Below are positions 1-7,068 of a DNA stretch of 10,574 bases, piece by piece. Each line of letters opens with the position of its first letter. Position 1 is the stretch's first letter. The notes beneath the pieces are model-generated. The model was given only the letters and a program-made list of their open reading frames with translations. It was not told the DNA's origin and did no database searches. The stretch comes from Gemmatimonadota bacterium (GTDB lineage Bacteria > Gemmatimonadota > Gemmatimonadetes > Gemmatimonadales > GWC2-71-9), in assembly GCA_022573095.1 (NCBI GenBank), contig JACZUR010000050.1:1-10574 (forward strand), written 5' to 3'. The position numbers and the translations under genes are program-made.

Positions 1-1140
1 ATCGTAGCGGAGGTTACGAGAGAATTCCGCGAACAGCTAGGCGTTGAAATCCGCCTGCGTGAGCGGAGAGCAAGAACAGAGAGCTCGAGGGCGTGGGAGC
101 TTCTGCAGCGCGCGGAGCAGCTCCGTGAGGACCACCGACCCCAGATGATGGCGGGGAACATCCAGGCTGCCGAGCGCACGTTGCTGCAAGCCGATTCTCT
201 CCTTGCTCTAAGCATTTCCCTTGATGCGGCCTGGGTTGAGCCGGTGGTGTTGCGCGGATGGGTGGCCGCCGAGCTCGCGGCGCTGCTGGGATCCAGCCCC
301 GGAATCCGCGACCAGGGGTGGATCGACGAGGGGCTGCAGTTCGCGACCCAGGCACTGGAGTTGGAGCCCGAGGAGCCCCTGGCTCTGGAACTGCGAGGGA
401 CGCTGCGTTACCGCCAGTGGCGGAACTCCGACTCGGCCGATCCCGATCTGCTGGCCGCCGCGGAGCAAGACCTCCGCGCTGCGGTACAGTTGAATCCGTC
501 ACAGGCAAGTGCCTGGTCAAAACTCAGCGAATTGCTCGAATGGGCCAAGGCAGATTTCCGCGAAGCGAAGCAAGCAGCTTTGCGAGCCTACCAGGAGGAC
601 GCGTTCCTGGCCGACGCCAAGGACATAATGGTCCGCCTGGCTGGCACCTCACTCGAACTCGAGGAGTTCGACGATGCTCTCCGCTGGGCCGAGGAGGGAC
701 GCCGGCGTTTCCCGGATGCCGTGGATTTCCCGGCGGCAGAATTGGGGATTCTTACCCAGGGTGGGGACCCAAACGCAGGGCACGCCTGGGAATTGGTTGC
801 GGAGATCGAGCGACTGACCTCGCCGCAGCACCTGGCGCTGTTCGGATCAATCGCCAACATGCAGGTGGCCGCCGTGCTCGCTCGCGCCGGGCTGGCAGAC
901 AGTGCCAGGGCGGTGATCCAACGAACCCGGTCACAGGCACCCAGCGACCCCGAGGAGCTCATCACCTATGACGAAGCGCACGCGTGGCTTCTGCTGGGCG
1001 AGCGGGACAAAGCTCTGCGCGCCCTGGGCATATACTTAGAAGCCAACCCAGAGGACAAGACCTATATCTCCGGGGACTCTTGGTTCCAAGACCTGCGGGA
1101 CGACCCGCGCTTCCAGCAGCTGATCAGCCTCGGCGGATAA
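1..1140 (+). CDS. TPR-repeat protein, 3' part only (5' end outside window)
   Basis: The reading frame is open from base 1 to the TAA at 1138-1140, giving 379 residues. The first in-frame ATG pair (145 and 148) lies inside a continuous helical sequence, so the true start is very probably upstream of the window. The product is rich in Ala, Leu and Glu and consists of helix pairs with TPR-like spacing, for example around residues 103-150 and 160-215. It ends in a DDPRFQQLI-type tail. No membrane segment or catalytic motif is visible. The opening residues (EQLGVEIRLRERRA, then AWELLQRAEQL) resemble the linker between the N-terminal module and the TPR region in large Ser/Thr kinases or TolB/FlgO-like TPR proteins; this is from memory of family style. 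I infer a protein-interaction region of a larger regulatory protein. Third codon positions are more GC-rich than in the genes that follow. The gene converges on the minus-strand pair downstream. Confidence 0.85.
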   Translation: MVAEVTREFREQLGVEIRLRERRARTESSRAWELLQRAEQLREDHRPQMMAGNIQAAERTLLQADSLLALSISLDAAWVEPVVLRGWVAAELAALLGSSPGIRDQGWIDEGLQFATQALELEPEEPLALELRGTLRYRQWRNSDSADPDLLAAAEQDLRAAVQLNPSQASAWSKLSELLEWAKADFREAKQAALRAYQEDAFLADAKDIMVRLAGTSLELEEFDDALRWAEEGRRRFPDAVDFPAAELGILTQGGDPNAGHAWELVAEIERLTSPQHLALFGSIANMQVAAVLARAGLADSARAVIQRTRSQAPSDPEELITYDEAHAWLLLGERDKALRALGIYLEANPEDKTYISGDSWFQDLRDDPRFQQLISLGG

Positions 1141-1244
1141 CTGCCGGTCAGATCATCTGTGGGCGCCGGGCAGTGGTCTCTTTGCGGCAACCAAAGATTT
1201 CCGCCGTTACAACCTGATGCGCTGCCTACAGAAACTCCAGCGGG

Positions 1245-1478
1245 CTATTCGTTATAGTCCACAACAACTTCCTGGCGGACTACGCCAGTGACTCTCATCT
1301 TTGCGGCCCGTCCCACAGCCGTTCCAAATGGCACCCCATCTGTACGTTCCACCTCGTACCAGTTTCCGCTCGAATGTAAAACCAGTTTAACCTCGAAGTT
1401 CCCCGGGGATTTTTCGCCGTTGGCGAGCTCGAAATCCATCCTTAACGGACTCCCTCCCCTGATATTGATCCTGCCCAT
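1245..1478 (-). CDS. Small protein of unknown function (77 aa)
   Basis: I do not recognise the family. The ATG at 1478-1476 follows AAAAGGAGGTT with a 5-base spacer, one of the best Shine-Dalgarno sequences in the window, so I believe the gene is real despite its size. The product has no signal peptide and no membrane segment. It looks mainly beta-stranded, with alternating hydrophobic residues in FEVKLVLHSSGNWYEVERTD and in the C-terminal MRVTGVVRQEVVVDY. The N-terminus is basic and glycine-containing (MGRINIRGG). It lies 71 bases downstream of the kinase on the same strand and may share its transcript. A role as regulator or substrate of that kinase is possible on position alone. It could equally be an independent small cytoplasmic protein. 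Confidence 0.75.
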   Translation of the reverse strand: MGRINIRGGSPLRMDFELANGEKSPGNFEVKLVLHSSGNWYEVERTDGVPFGTAVGRAAKMRVTGVVRQEVVVDYNE

Positions 1479-1483
1479 TACAA

Positions 1484-1489
1484 CCTCCT
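1484..1489 (-). promoter_or_regulatory. Strong Shine-Dalgarno of the 77-aa gene
   Basis: The minus strand reads AAAAGGAGGTTGTAATG. The AGGAGG core sits 5 bases before the ATG and nearly matches the full anti-SD. It fixes the start of the small gene and suggests high translation. Confidence 0.8.
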
Positions 1490-1549
1490 TTTAATGTGTG
1501 TGATAAAGCCAGTTCGCCACCATGGTAAACTCTCTTCAGATACTCACCC

Positions 1550-2389
1550 TCACACCCGCGCCTTCTCTCGCAGCGCTTTTGCCATTTCGTCGCCAGTCTG
1601 CCACCTGTCTTGCTTCGCCTTCGCCAGGGCCCGGTTCACAGCCACCTCTACATGCTCGGGGATCTCGGGGCGTACCACCCTCATCGAGGGTGGCGTCTCA
1701 CCCGCATGCCTCGCAAGAACAGCCTGCGCGGTCTTGGCCGTGAATGGGGGTTCTCCAACAAGCATCTCGTAGAGCATGCAGCCGAGCGAATACAAGTCTG
1801 TACGTCCGTCCAGTTCTTCGGAACCGCTCGCCTGTTCGGGACTCATATACGCCGGAGTACCAACGGCCAGACCGGTCGGCGTAAGGTCAGAGCTTGCTCG
1901 ATTGAGCGCCCTCGCAAATCCGAAATCCGAGATGACTGCATGGCCGTCGGCAAACAGCACGTTACCAGGTTTGATGTCTCTGTGGATCACATCGTGACGG
2001 TGCGCATAGTCAAGCGCGTCCGAGACCTGCACCGCGATTCGCAGAGACTCCGAAACAGTTAGGCGTCCTTCCTTCACCATGCGATCTTCAAGAGTGTCAC
2101 CCTCGATATACGGCATGACGTAAAAAAGGAATGACTCGGCTTCCCCCGAATCATAGAGAGGCAGGATGTGTGGATGAGTTAGCTGGGCGGCAATTTCAAT
2201 TTCTCGGAGAAACCTCTCGGGACCAAGTGCATTCGCGACTTCCGGCCGCAGAACTTTGACGGCTACACGGCGCCGGTGCTTCTGGTCAAAAGCCAGATAC
2301 ACAACAGCAGCCCCACCTCTCCCGATCTCGCTCTCAATTTTGTATTTCTCGTCGAGGGCGGTCTTCAAGCGAGCAAGCTTATCAGACAC
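1550..2389 (-). CDS. Stand-alone Hanks-type serine/threonine protein kinase
   Basis: This protein transfers phosphate from ATP to Ser/Thr residues of proteins. With the GTG start at 2389 it has 279 residues and is almost nothing but the catalytic domain. Visible motifs are the glycine loop GRGGAAVVY (about 23-31), the AVK lysine K45, the alpha-C glutamate E63, HRDIKPGN with catalytic D138 and N143, DFG with D155, an activation loop rich in Ser/Thr (SSDLTPTGLAVGTPAYMSPEQ region), and the DLYSLGCMLYEML helix. All key residues are present, so it should be active, and as an RD kinase it may depend on loop phosphorylation. It has no membrane segment, PASTA, TPR, WD40 or TolB tail, which many kinases of this style carry. 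The GTG start is chosen because it gives the usual MSD..LARLKTAL opening and is preceded by AGAGGTG. The ATG at 2422 would add 11 unlikely residues and lies inside a candidate -10 box. The 77-aa gene follows downstream. Confidence 0.95.
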   Translation of the reverse strand: MSDKLARLKTALDEKYKIESEIGRGGAAVVYLAFDQKHRRRVAVKVLRPEVANALGPERFLREIEIAAQLTHPHILPLYDSGEAESFLFYVMPYIEGDTLEDRMVKEGRLTVSESLRIAVQVSDALDYAHRHDVIHRDIKPGNVLFADGHAVISDFGFARALNRASSDLTPTGLAVGTPAYMSPEQASGSEELDGRTDLYSLGCMLYEMLVGEPPFTAKTAQAVLARHAGETPPSMRVVRPEIPEHVEVAVNRALAKAKQDRWQTGDEMAKALREKARV

Positions 2390-2417
2390 GTGTAGCACAC
2401 CTCTGGATTCCCATTCT

Positions 2418-2446
2418 ATCATACACCTTGGGCAAGCAAACGGAAA
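2418..2446 (-). promoter_or_regulatory. Candidate promoter of the kinase gene
   Basis: On the minus strand TATGAT (2423-2418) matches the -10 consensus at five of six positions. With a 17-base spacer it is preceded by TTTCCG (2446-2441), a weak -35. Transcription would begin near 2411, about 20 bases before the GTG at 2389 and downstream of the ATG at 2422. This supports the GTG as the start. Pattern match only. Confidence 0.3.
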
Positions 2447-2483
2447 GGTTTTTGGCTAATTTTAGGGCTAACCACCCAGACAT

Positions 2484-2511
2484 TTGACGTGGTGACAACC
2501 CACCGTACTTT
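2484..2511 (+). promoter_or_regulatory. Candidate promoter upstream of the APC permease
   Basis: TTGACG (2484-2489, five of six) is followed after 16 bases by TACTTT (2506-2511), a poor -10. A second possible -10, TATAGT (2588-2593, five of six), lies nearer the gene but lacks a recognisable -35. Either could drive the permease; neither is secure. Confidence 0.22.
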
Positions 2512-2640
2512 AACAGCTACTCCAGTAACGCCGATCTCGGGACGCGAGTTAACAACGGAACCGGCAACCTCATCGACCTGGCAACCGTATAGTAAGAGCA
2601 CCTACGGACATATTTTCCCCAAAGGGTAGCAAGGAGAAGA

Positions 2641-4749
2641 GTGACCGCCCCAGAAACTAAGTCGCTCAAGAAACAGCTGAAGCTGCTGGATGTCTACGTC
2701 ATCAGCACTGGCGCGATGTTCAGTTCGGGTTTCTTGTTGTTACCGGGTCTTGCTGCGGCGCAAGCAGGTCCGGCAGTGGTATTGGCTTATCTGCTAGCCG
2801 GCTTGTTGATCCTCCCGGCGATGCTGAGCCAGGCGGAGCTATCCACCGCCATGCCGCGTGCCGGAGGATCGTACTACTTCCTCGATAGAACCATGGGACC
2901 GCTCGTAGGAACCATCGGTGGCATGGGCACGTGGCTCGCGCTAATGCTCAAGAGTTCCTTCGCCCTAATTGGAATGGGCGCTTACATCGCGATCTACCTG
3001 GACGTGCCTATCATACCAATCGCGATTTCCTTCTCGGTGGTATTTGCGCTACTCAACATCTTCGGCGCAAAGGAGTCGACTCGCGTCCTTCGCGTCCTCG
3101 TTGTGACGGTGCTTGGTGTAATAATCTTTTTCGTAGTCCACGGCGTTGTCGATGCCCTGTTGCAGGGACTTCCGCTACTGCACCGAACTCGATTCACGCC
3201 TTTCATGCCTACCGGTGTTGACGGCCTGCTGGCCACAGTGGGACTTGTGTTTGTTTCCTTTATAGGCCTCACGAATGTGGCCAGCCTTGCCGAGGAAGTA
3301 ACCGAGCCGGATCGCAACATCCCTCTAGGCATGATGCTCGCTCTAGCAACAGTTATCCCGATCTATGTCCTGGGCGTGTACGTTCTCGTTGCGGTGCTGG
3401 GAATCGAGACCCTGAGCGGCAGCCTAACTCCCGTGGCTGATGCCGCAGCGGTCATGTTTACCTGGATACCACATCAGCTTGGCGTAGCGATAGTGGTCGC
3501 GGCGGCAATCGGAGCGTTCGCGTCAATGTCAAATGCGGGCATACTCGCAGCTTCGCGCTATCCACTCGCCATGGCACGAGATCGTATAGTGCCCGAGAAA
3601 CTAGCCCATCTCGGTCGGTTCCATACTCCGACCAGGGCCATACTGCTGACGGTGGGTGTCGTTATCCTGCTTATTGTTACACTCGACGTCCTCGCAGTTG
3701 CTAAGCTGGCCAGCGCGACTCAGCTCCTGATGTTCGCCCTGCTCAACGTCGCGGTCATCGTGATGCGAGAAAGTCAGATCGAGGCCTACGATCCGGGATT
3801 TCGCTCCCCTCTGTATCCCTGGGTTCAACTGGCGGGTATGATCATACCCTTCGTACTAATAGCGGAAATGGGTTGGCTCCCGGTGCTTTTCACGATAGCC
3901 CTCGCGATTCTGTCCATAGCTTGGTACAAGTACTACGCTCAGGCTCATATCGAACGTGATGGAGCAATCTATCACGTCTTCGAACGGCTCGGTCGGCGGC
4001 GCTTCGGTGGTCTGGATCAAGAGCTGCGCGAGATAATGAAAGAAAAAGGTGCGCGAGCCGAGGATCCGTTCGACGAGGTTGTTACCGATGCAGACGTTAT
4101 CGATCTAGATCAGACGGCCGATCTCGACGACGTTATCGCCAGGGCGGCATCACTCCTGCAACGCAGACTGCCAACATCTCAAGAGAAGCTCGCCGAAGGA
4201 TTCGGTCTCGGTGACCACGGACTGGTCGCGCCCCTCGCTCACGGAGTGGCGCTGTTTCACACCAGGCTGCCCAACCTGCCGGCGTCGGCGCTAGCACTTG
4301 TGCGTTTGAAACAAGGTATTCGATCTGGTGGACGCACGCTGGGCGGCGGCGAAGCCCAGGCAAGAGCAGCGTTCTTCCTTGTGAGCGGCGAAGCCGACCC
4401 AGGAATGCACCTGCGCATCCTTTCTCAGTTGGCCGTTAGAACTGAAGATTCCGACTTTCTCAAACAGTGGGAGGAAGCCGAGCACGAACAAGATCTCAAG
4501 GAAGTTCTGCTGCGCGACGACCGTTTCTTGAGACTCGTGCTCGAAAAAGACACTAAGACCGAACCTTTGATCGGCCGCGCGCTCAAAGATATCAGCATGC
4601 CGGAAGGAAGCCTCATCGCACTGATCCACCGCTATGGGAAAACGATCGTACCGCGAGGTCGTACGAGACTCGAGATCGGTGACCGGCTCACGATAATCGG
4701 CGACCCTGACGGACTCGACATCCTGCGCAAGGAGTACATGGGGGACTGA
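2641..4749 (+). CDS. APC-superfamily permease fused to PTS EIIA-like and TrkA-C (RCK_C) domains
   Basis: This is a 702-residue, three-part inner-membrane transporter. Residues about 15-430 form roughly 12 hydrophobic segments with APC amino-acid-permease hallmarks: an SGFLLLPG loop in helix 1, then QAELSTAMPRAGGSYYF after helix 2. Residues about 485-630 resemble a type-2 (fructose/Ntr) PTS EIIA domain. The segment GVALFHTRLP aligns with the family's IAIPHGR-type active site and places His540 where the phosphorylated histidine belongs; ADPGMHL carries a second histidine, His590. Residues about 634-702 look like a TrkA-C domain (IGRALKDISMPEG, IVPRGRTRLEIGDRL, IIGDPDG), a fold that binds small ligands including cyclic di-AMP in some proteins. 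Substrate is probably an amino acid or other small solute, but the sequence does not fix it. Start: GTG preceded by AAGGAGAAGA. The two cytoplasmic domains suggest control of transport by phosphorylation and by ligand binding (inference). It appears monocistronic and is divergent from the kinase. Confidence 0.9.
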   Translation: MTAPETKSLKKQLKLLDVYVISTGAMFSSGFLLLPGLAAAQAGPAVVLAYLLAGLLILPAMLSQAELSTAMPRAGGSYYFLDRTMGPLVGTIGGMGTWLALMLKSSFALIGMGAYIAIYLDVPIIPIAISFSVVFALLNIFGAKESTRVLRVLVVTVLGVIIFFVVHGVVDALLQGLPLLHRTRFTPFMPTGVDGLLATVGLVFVSFIGLTNVASLAEEVTEPDRNIPLGMMLALATVIPIYVLGVYVLVAVLGIETLSGSLTPVADAAAVMFTWIPHQLGVAIVVAAAIGAFASMSNAGILAASRYPLAMARDRIVPEKLAHLGRFHTPTRAILLTVGVVILLIVTLDVLAVAKLASATQLLMFALLNVAVIVMRESQIEAYDPGFRSPLYPWVQLAGMIIPFVLIAEMGWLPVLFTIALAILSIAWYKYYAQAHIERDGAIYHVFERLGRRRFGGLDQELREIMKEKGARAEDPFDEVVTDADVIDLDQTADLDDVIARAASLLQRRLPTSQEKLAEGFGLGDHGLVAPLAHGVALFHTRLPNLPASALALVRLKQGIRSGGRTLGGGEAQARAAFFLVSGEADPGMHLRILSQLAVRTEDSDFLKQWEEAEHEQDLKEVLLRDDRFLRLVLEKDTKTEPLIGRALKDISMPEGSLIALIHRYGKTIVPRGRTRLEIGDRLTIIGDPDGLDILRKEYMGD

Positions 4750-5053
4750 GCGCTAATGTTGCTTCACCCGTTGCTGCGAAGAAACTTCACTATTGCTTCA
4801 CCCACACCCGGTTGACGCCAGGAGAAGCTCATCCGCAATACCGGCCGTGAGACAAGTGCATCGCCGACCGCCTCGCTTTCGGGCGCTTCCCCCTGGCATG
4901 CCGGGATCCCCAGAATTAGGAGAAGGATAAAGGCGCTCAACGACACCCAAAGGGTCGCTGATTTTCATATGCGAAACCGCTTGCACCGCGCTATGTTTCT
5001 AGGTTGTCGAGCCACGCGTGATGTCCTACACTTCTCCGGCCGGGAACTTTGAT
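4750..5053. other. Intergenic region of 304 bases, possibly with a tiny broken gene
   Basis: No confident gene is present. It holds an 11-base direct repeat, TTGCTTCACCC, at 4759-4769 and 4793-4803. On the minus strand, 4764-4968 contains a possible small lipoprotein frame (separate entry). No clear terminator follows the permease, and I found no convincing -35/-10 pair for the operon that starts at 5054, although its promoter should lie here. Confidence 0.6.
4764..4968 (-). pseudogene. Possible very small lipoprotein, perhaps frame-broken
   Basis: On the minus strand a GTG at 4946 begins a 60-residue frame that reads like a lipoprotein: a hydrophobic run SLSAFILLLILG, then IPAC as a lipobox-like site, then a short acidic tail, ending at TGA 4766-4764. 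That start gives no basic residue before the hydrophobic core and has no Shine-Dalgarno. An ATG at 4968-4966 is out of frame by one base. Removing one A from the four-A run just after it would give MKSATLWVSLSAF joined to the rest, a normal signal peptide. This could be a decayed gene, a sequencing error in a homopolymer, or chance. The mature part would be only about 44 residues and matches nothing I know. Confidence 0.25.
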
Positions 5054-5812
5054 ATGCCCAGATTGCTCAAGTTCGTCGTTGCCACGATTGCGTGCGCATG
5101 CTTCGCAGCCCCGTCCGCACAGGGGCAAACCGCCCGTGAGATAGTAGACCGCGTTGACCAGCTCCTGAGGGGCCGGTCGAGTACCGGGTCGATAAGGATG
5201 GACATTGTGACCGAACACTGGTCTCGCACTCTGGAGATGAGGATCTGGTCTCTCGGCACTGAATACTCGCTGATACGGCTGACTGCTCCCGTCCGCGATG
5301 CCGGCATGACGACGCTCAAGGCCGGTGACGACATATGGAACTACCTGCCTCGAGTCGACCGCGCAATCAGGGTTCCCCCTTCCTTGATGGGATCTTCGTG
5401 GATGGGCTCTCATTTCACCAACGACGATTTGGTGAAAGAGAGTAGGATAATTGACGACTACGACATCGAAATAGCATTCGAAGGCCTGAGGAACGGCGTG
5501 GAAGTGTGGGAATTCGTCCTCACACCGAAACCAGAAGCCGCCGTGGTTTGGGGAAGTATCGTCGAAGAGGTGCGACAGAATGACATGATGCCGCTATGGG
5601 CGAACTACTACGATGAAGATGGCAACCTAGCTCGCACGATTACGTTCAGTAATTTCACAATGATGGGAGATCGGCTTGTTCCCGCGCTCATGACCGTGCA
5701 GCCCGTCGACAAACCTGAAGAAAGCACTTCAATATCATATGAAGACCTTCAGTTCGATATCGACATCACCGAAGATTTCTTCTCGTTGAGACAACTCAGG
5801 GGCGGATCATAG
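5054..5812 (+). CDS. LolA-like periplasmic protein (outer membrane lipoprotein-sorting family)
   Basis: This 252-residue protein starts with a Sec signal peptide (MPRLLKFVVATIACACFAA, likely cleaved near PSA/QGQ, residues 22-25). The mature part has the signature of the 'outer membrane lipoprotein-sorting protein' family (LolA-like fold, COG2834-type): a stretch with IRLTAPVRDAGMTTLK, then DDIWNYLPRVDRAIRVP (about 95-111), SLMGSSWMGSHFTNDDL (about 113-129), and the ending YEDLQFDIDITEDFF. Such proteins bind lipid or acyl cargo in a half-barrel in the periplasm; this is not the housekeeping LolA itself. The ATG at 5054 is chosen over the ATGs at 5018 and 5021 because it starts the signal peptide directly; its Shine-Dalgarno is weak (GGGAA). 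The TAG at 5810-5812 overlaps the proposed ATA start of the next gene. It likely passes cargo between the permeases and the outer membrane. Confidence 0.9.
   Translation: MPRLLKFVVATIACACFAAPSAQGQTAREIVDRVDQLLRGRSSTGSIRMDIVTEHWSRTLEMRIWSLGTEYSLIRLTAPVRDAGMTTLKAGDDIWNYLPRVDRAIRVPPSLMGSSWMGSHFTNDDLVKESRIIDDYDIEIAFEGLRNGVEVWEFVLTPKPEAAVVWGSIVEEVRQNDMMPLWANYYDEDGNLARTITFSNFTMMGDRLVPALMTVQPVDKPEESTSISYEDLQFDIDITEDFFSLRQLRGGS
5798..5802 (+). promoter_or_regulatory. Shine-Dalgarno that supports an ATA start at 5809
   Basis: AGGGG ends six bases before ATA 5809, inside the last codons of the LolA-like gene. The spacing is right for initiation at ATA and would serve a coupled start/stop overlap (ATAG). 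Confidence 0.45.
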
Positions 5813-7068
5813 CCAAGCGGACCTCTCCCTGGTGGAAGATCGGCTGGCGAAACCTGGGCCGGAACCGCCGGCGCACAGCACTGAACGCGTCGGCGCTTGC
5901 CGGAGGATATTTTGCCGTGGTAGTCATGATAGGACTCGCGAACGGCATGATCTCGCAGATGATCAACAACGGGACGGGACTGGTGACCGGGCAGATTCAG
6001 ATTCACTCCCCACAGTATCTACCTGATCGGAGCGTCTACGAGACGCTGGGATCGCACCCCAACGATGTAGAGTCTTTGCTAGGCATCATCGAGCGAGACC
6101 CGGCGGTAATCGCCGCCGCTCCCCGTGTCTTCGGCGGTGGACTGGTAAGTTCCGGCGCGGCGACCTTCCCGGCAATCCTCATGGGAATAGATCCGGCGAG
6201 AGAGGTTGAGGTTTCACGTATCGCTGTGATGAAAGAGGGTCGTCTCCCCTTGACGGGCAGCAACGAAATCGCGCTTGGCTCTACGCTGATGGATTGGCTG
6301 GAAACCAATCTCAACGATGAACTCGTGCTCGTCGCTCCCGCGGCAGACGGCTCCCTTGGCAACGATCTGTTCACGGTTGTTGGCATAATGGAGTCCGGAA
6401 TCCCGGAAATCGATGGGTCCTATGTTTTACTTCCTATCGATGTTTTGCAGTCGTTGATCGCGTTGCAGCCGATGCGCATCCACGAAATCGTGGCACATAT
6501 CGACGATCCATGGGATGCGCAGCTGGCCACGGACAGAATTAGTATCGAACTTCAACGAGATGGCTATGCAGTTGATGTAGCTGCATGGACTTCTCTGCGA
6601 CCCGAGTTGCGAGAATATGCTCAGCTCGCGTCGGGCACTCAGTGGATTCTTGCGGTCATAGTCTTCTCGATGGCCATCTTTGGCGTTGCCAATACAATGA
6701 TCATGGCAACATTTGAGCGGCGCAGAGAGTTCGCCCTGATGTTGGCGTTGGGAGCCGCTCCGAGCGGGATCATTCGATCGGTTCTGTCGGAGGCGTTCGC
6801 GCTTGGATTGTTGAGTCTCGCAGCCGGCGTAGTTCTTACCTTTCCAATCCTAGTGTGGTGGCATCATTTCCCGCTCGACCTCAGTGCCGTGTTCGGTGGA
6901 TTCGAGATAGTTGGAACCTTCGTCAAGCCCGTCCTCAAGACAGAGTATCCGTGGGCAATGATCTTTTTCACGGCGTTCGCGCTTCTGCTGACCGTCGTTA
7001 CCGCCGCACTATACCCCGCTGTACGAGCAGCCCGACTGGCGCCTGCAGACGTCTTGACCGGAAGATGA
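5809..7068 (+). CDS. FtsX/MacB-type ABC permease 1 (apparent ATA start)
   Basis: This is the first of two paralogous ABC permeases of the LolC/LolE/MacB kind. From ATA 5809 it has 419 residues: a cytoplasmic N-terminus with WWKIGWRNLGRNRRRTAL (8-25), TM1 (about 26-45), a large periplasmic domain (about 46-275) with the family pattern IPAVLMGID-like AILMGIDP and VGIMESGIP, then three TM helices (about 279-300, 327-350, 381-405) ending YPAVRAARLAPADVL. The first standard start in frame, GTG 5917, would remove the conserved amphipathic helix and most of TM1. Upstream of it the frame is open to 5743 but has no ATG, GTG or TTG. ATA 5809 overlaps the preceding TAG by four bases, as at the other junctions, and puts the Trp-Arg-Asn motif at residues 13-15, as in permease 2. 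It should pair with permease 2 and the ATPase. The gene is certain; the exact start is an inference. ATC 5806 or a base error are alternatives. Confidence 0.92.
   Translation: MAKRTSPWWKIGWRNLGRNRRRTALNASALAGGYFAVVVMIGLANGMISQMINNGTGLVTGQIQIHSPQYLPDRSVYETLGSHPNDVESLLGIIERDPAVIAAAPRVFGGGLVSSGAATFPAILMGIDPAREVEVSRIAVMKEGRLPLTGSNEIALGSTLMDWLETNLNDELVLVAPAADGSLGNDLFTVVGIMESGIPEIDGSYVLLPIDVLQSLIALQPMRIHEIVAHIDDPWDAQLATDRISIELQRDGYAVDVAAWTSLRPELREYAQLASGTQWILAVIVFSMAIFGVANTMIMATFERRREFALMLALGAAPSGIIRSVLSEAFALGLLSLAAGVVLTFPILVWWHHFPLDLSAVFGGFEIVGTFVKPVLKTEYPWAMIFFTAFALLLTVVTAALYPAVRAARLAPADVLTGR

Noticed and set aside
14..520. 168-residue open frame on the minus strand
   Set aside because: It lies opposite the TPR frame, is rich in Pro, Arg and Ala as expected from the antisense of GC-rich coding DNA, and shows no family motif.
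258..971. 237-residue plus-strand frame in another phase of the TPR gene
   Set aside because: Composition is Arg/Gly-rich with no recognisable domain; the TPR frame explains the sequence and is open from the window edge.
1179..1200. Small hairpin TCTTTG/CAAAGA followed by TTT after the TPR gene
   Set aside because: Only a six-pair, AT-rich stem with a short T run; too weak to call as a terminator.
4759..4803. Direct repeat TTGCTTCACCC, two copies 34 bases apart
   Set aside because: Two short direct copies with no symmetry and no nearby promoter elements; could be chance, not supported as an operator.
5743..5812. Fusion of the LolA-like protein to permease 1 by programmed -1 frameshifting
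   Set aside because: The permease frame is open back to 5743, but no canonical X XXY YYZ slippery heptamer is present in the overlap, and a coupled start explains the arrangement more simply.
6855..7064. Upstream extension of permease 2 to an ATG inside permease 1
   Set aside because: The added residues are the out-of-frame shadow of permease 1; ATG 7065 has the ATGA overlap and begins the conserved N-terminal helix.
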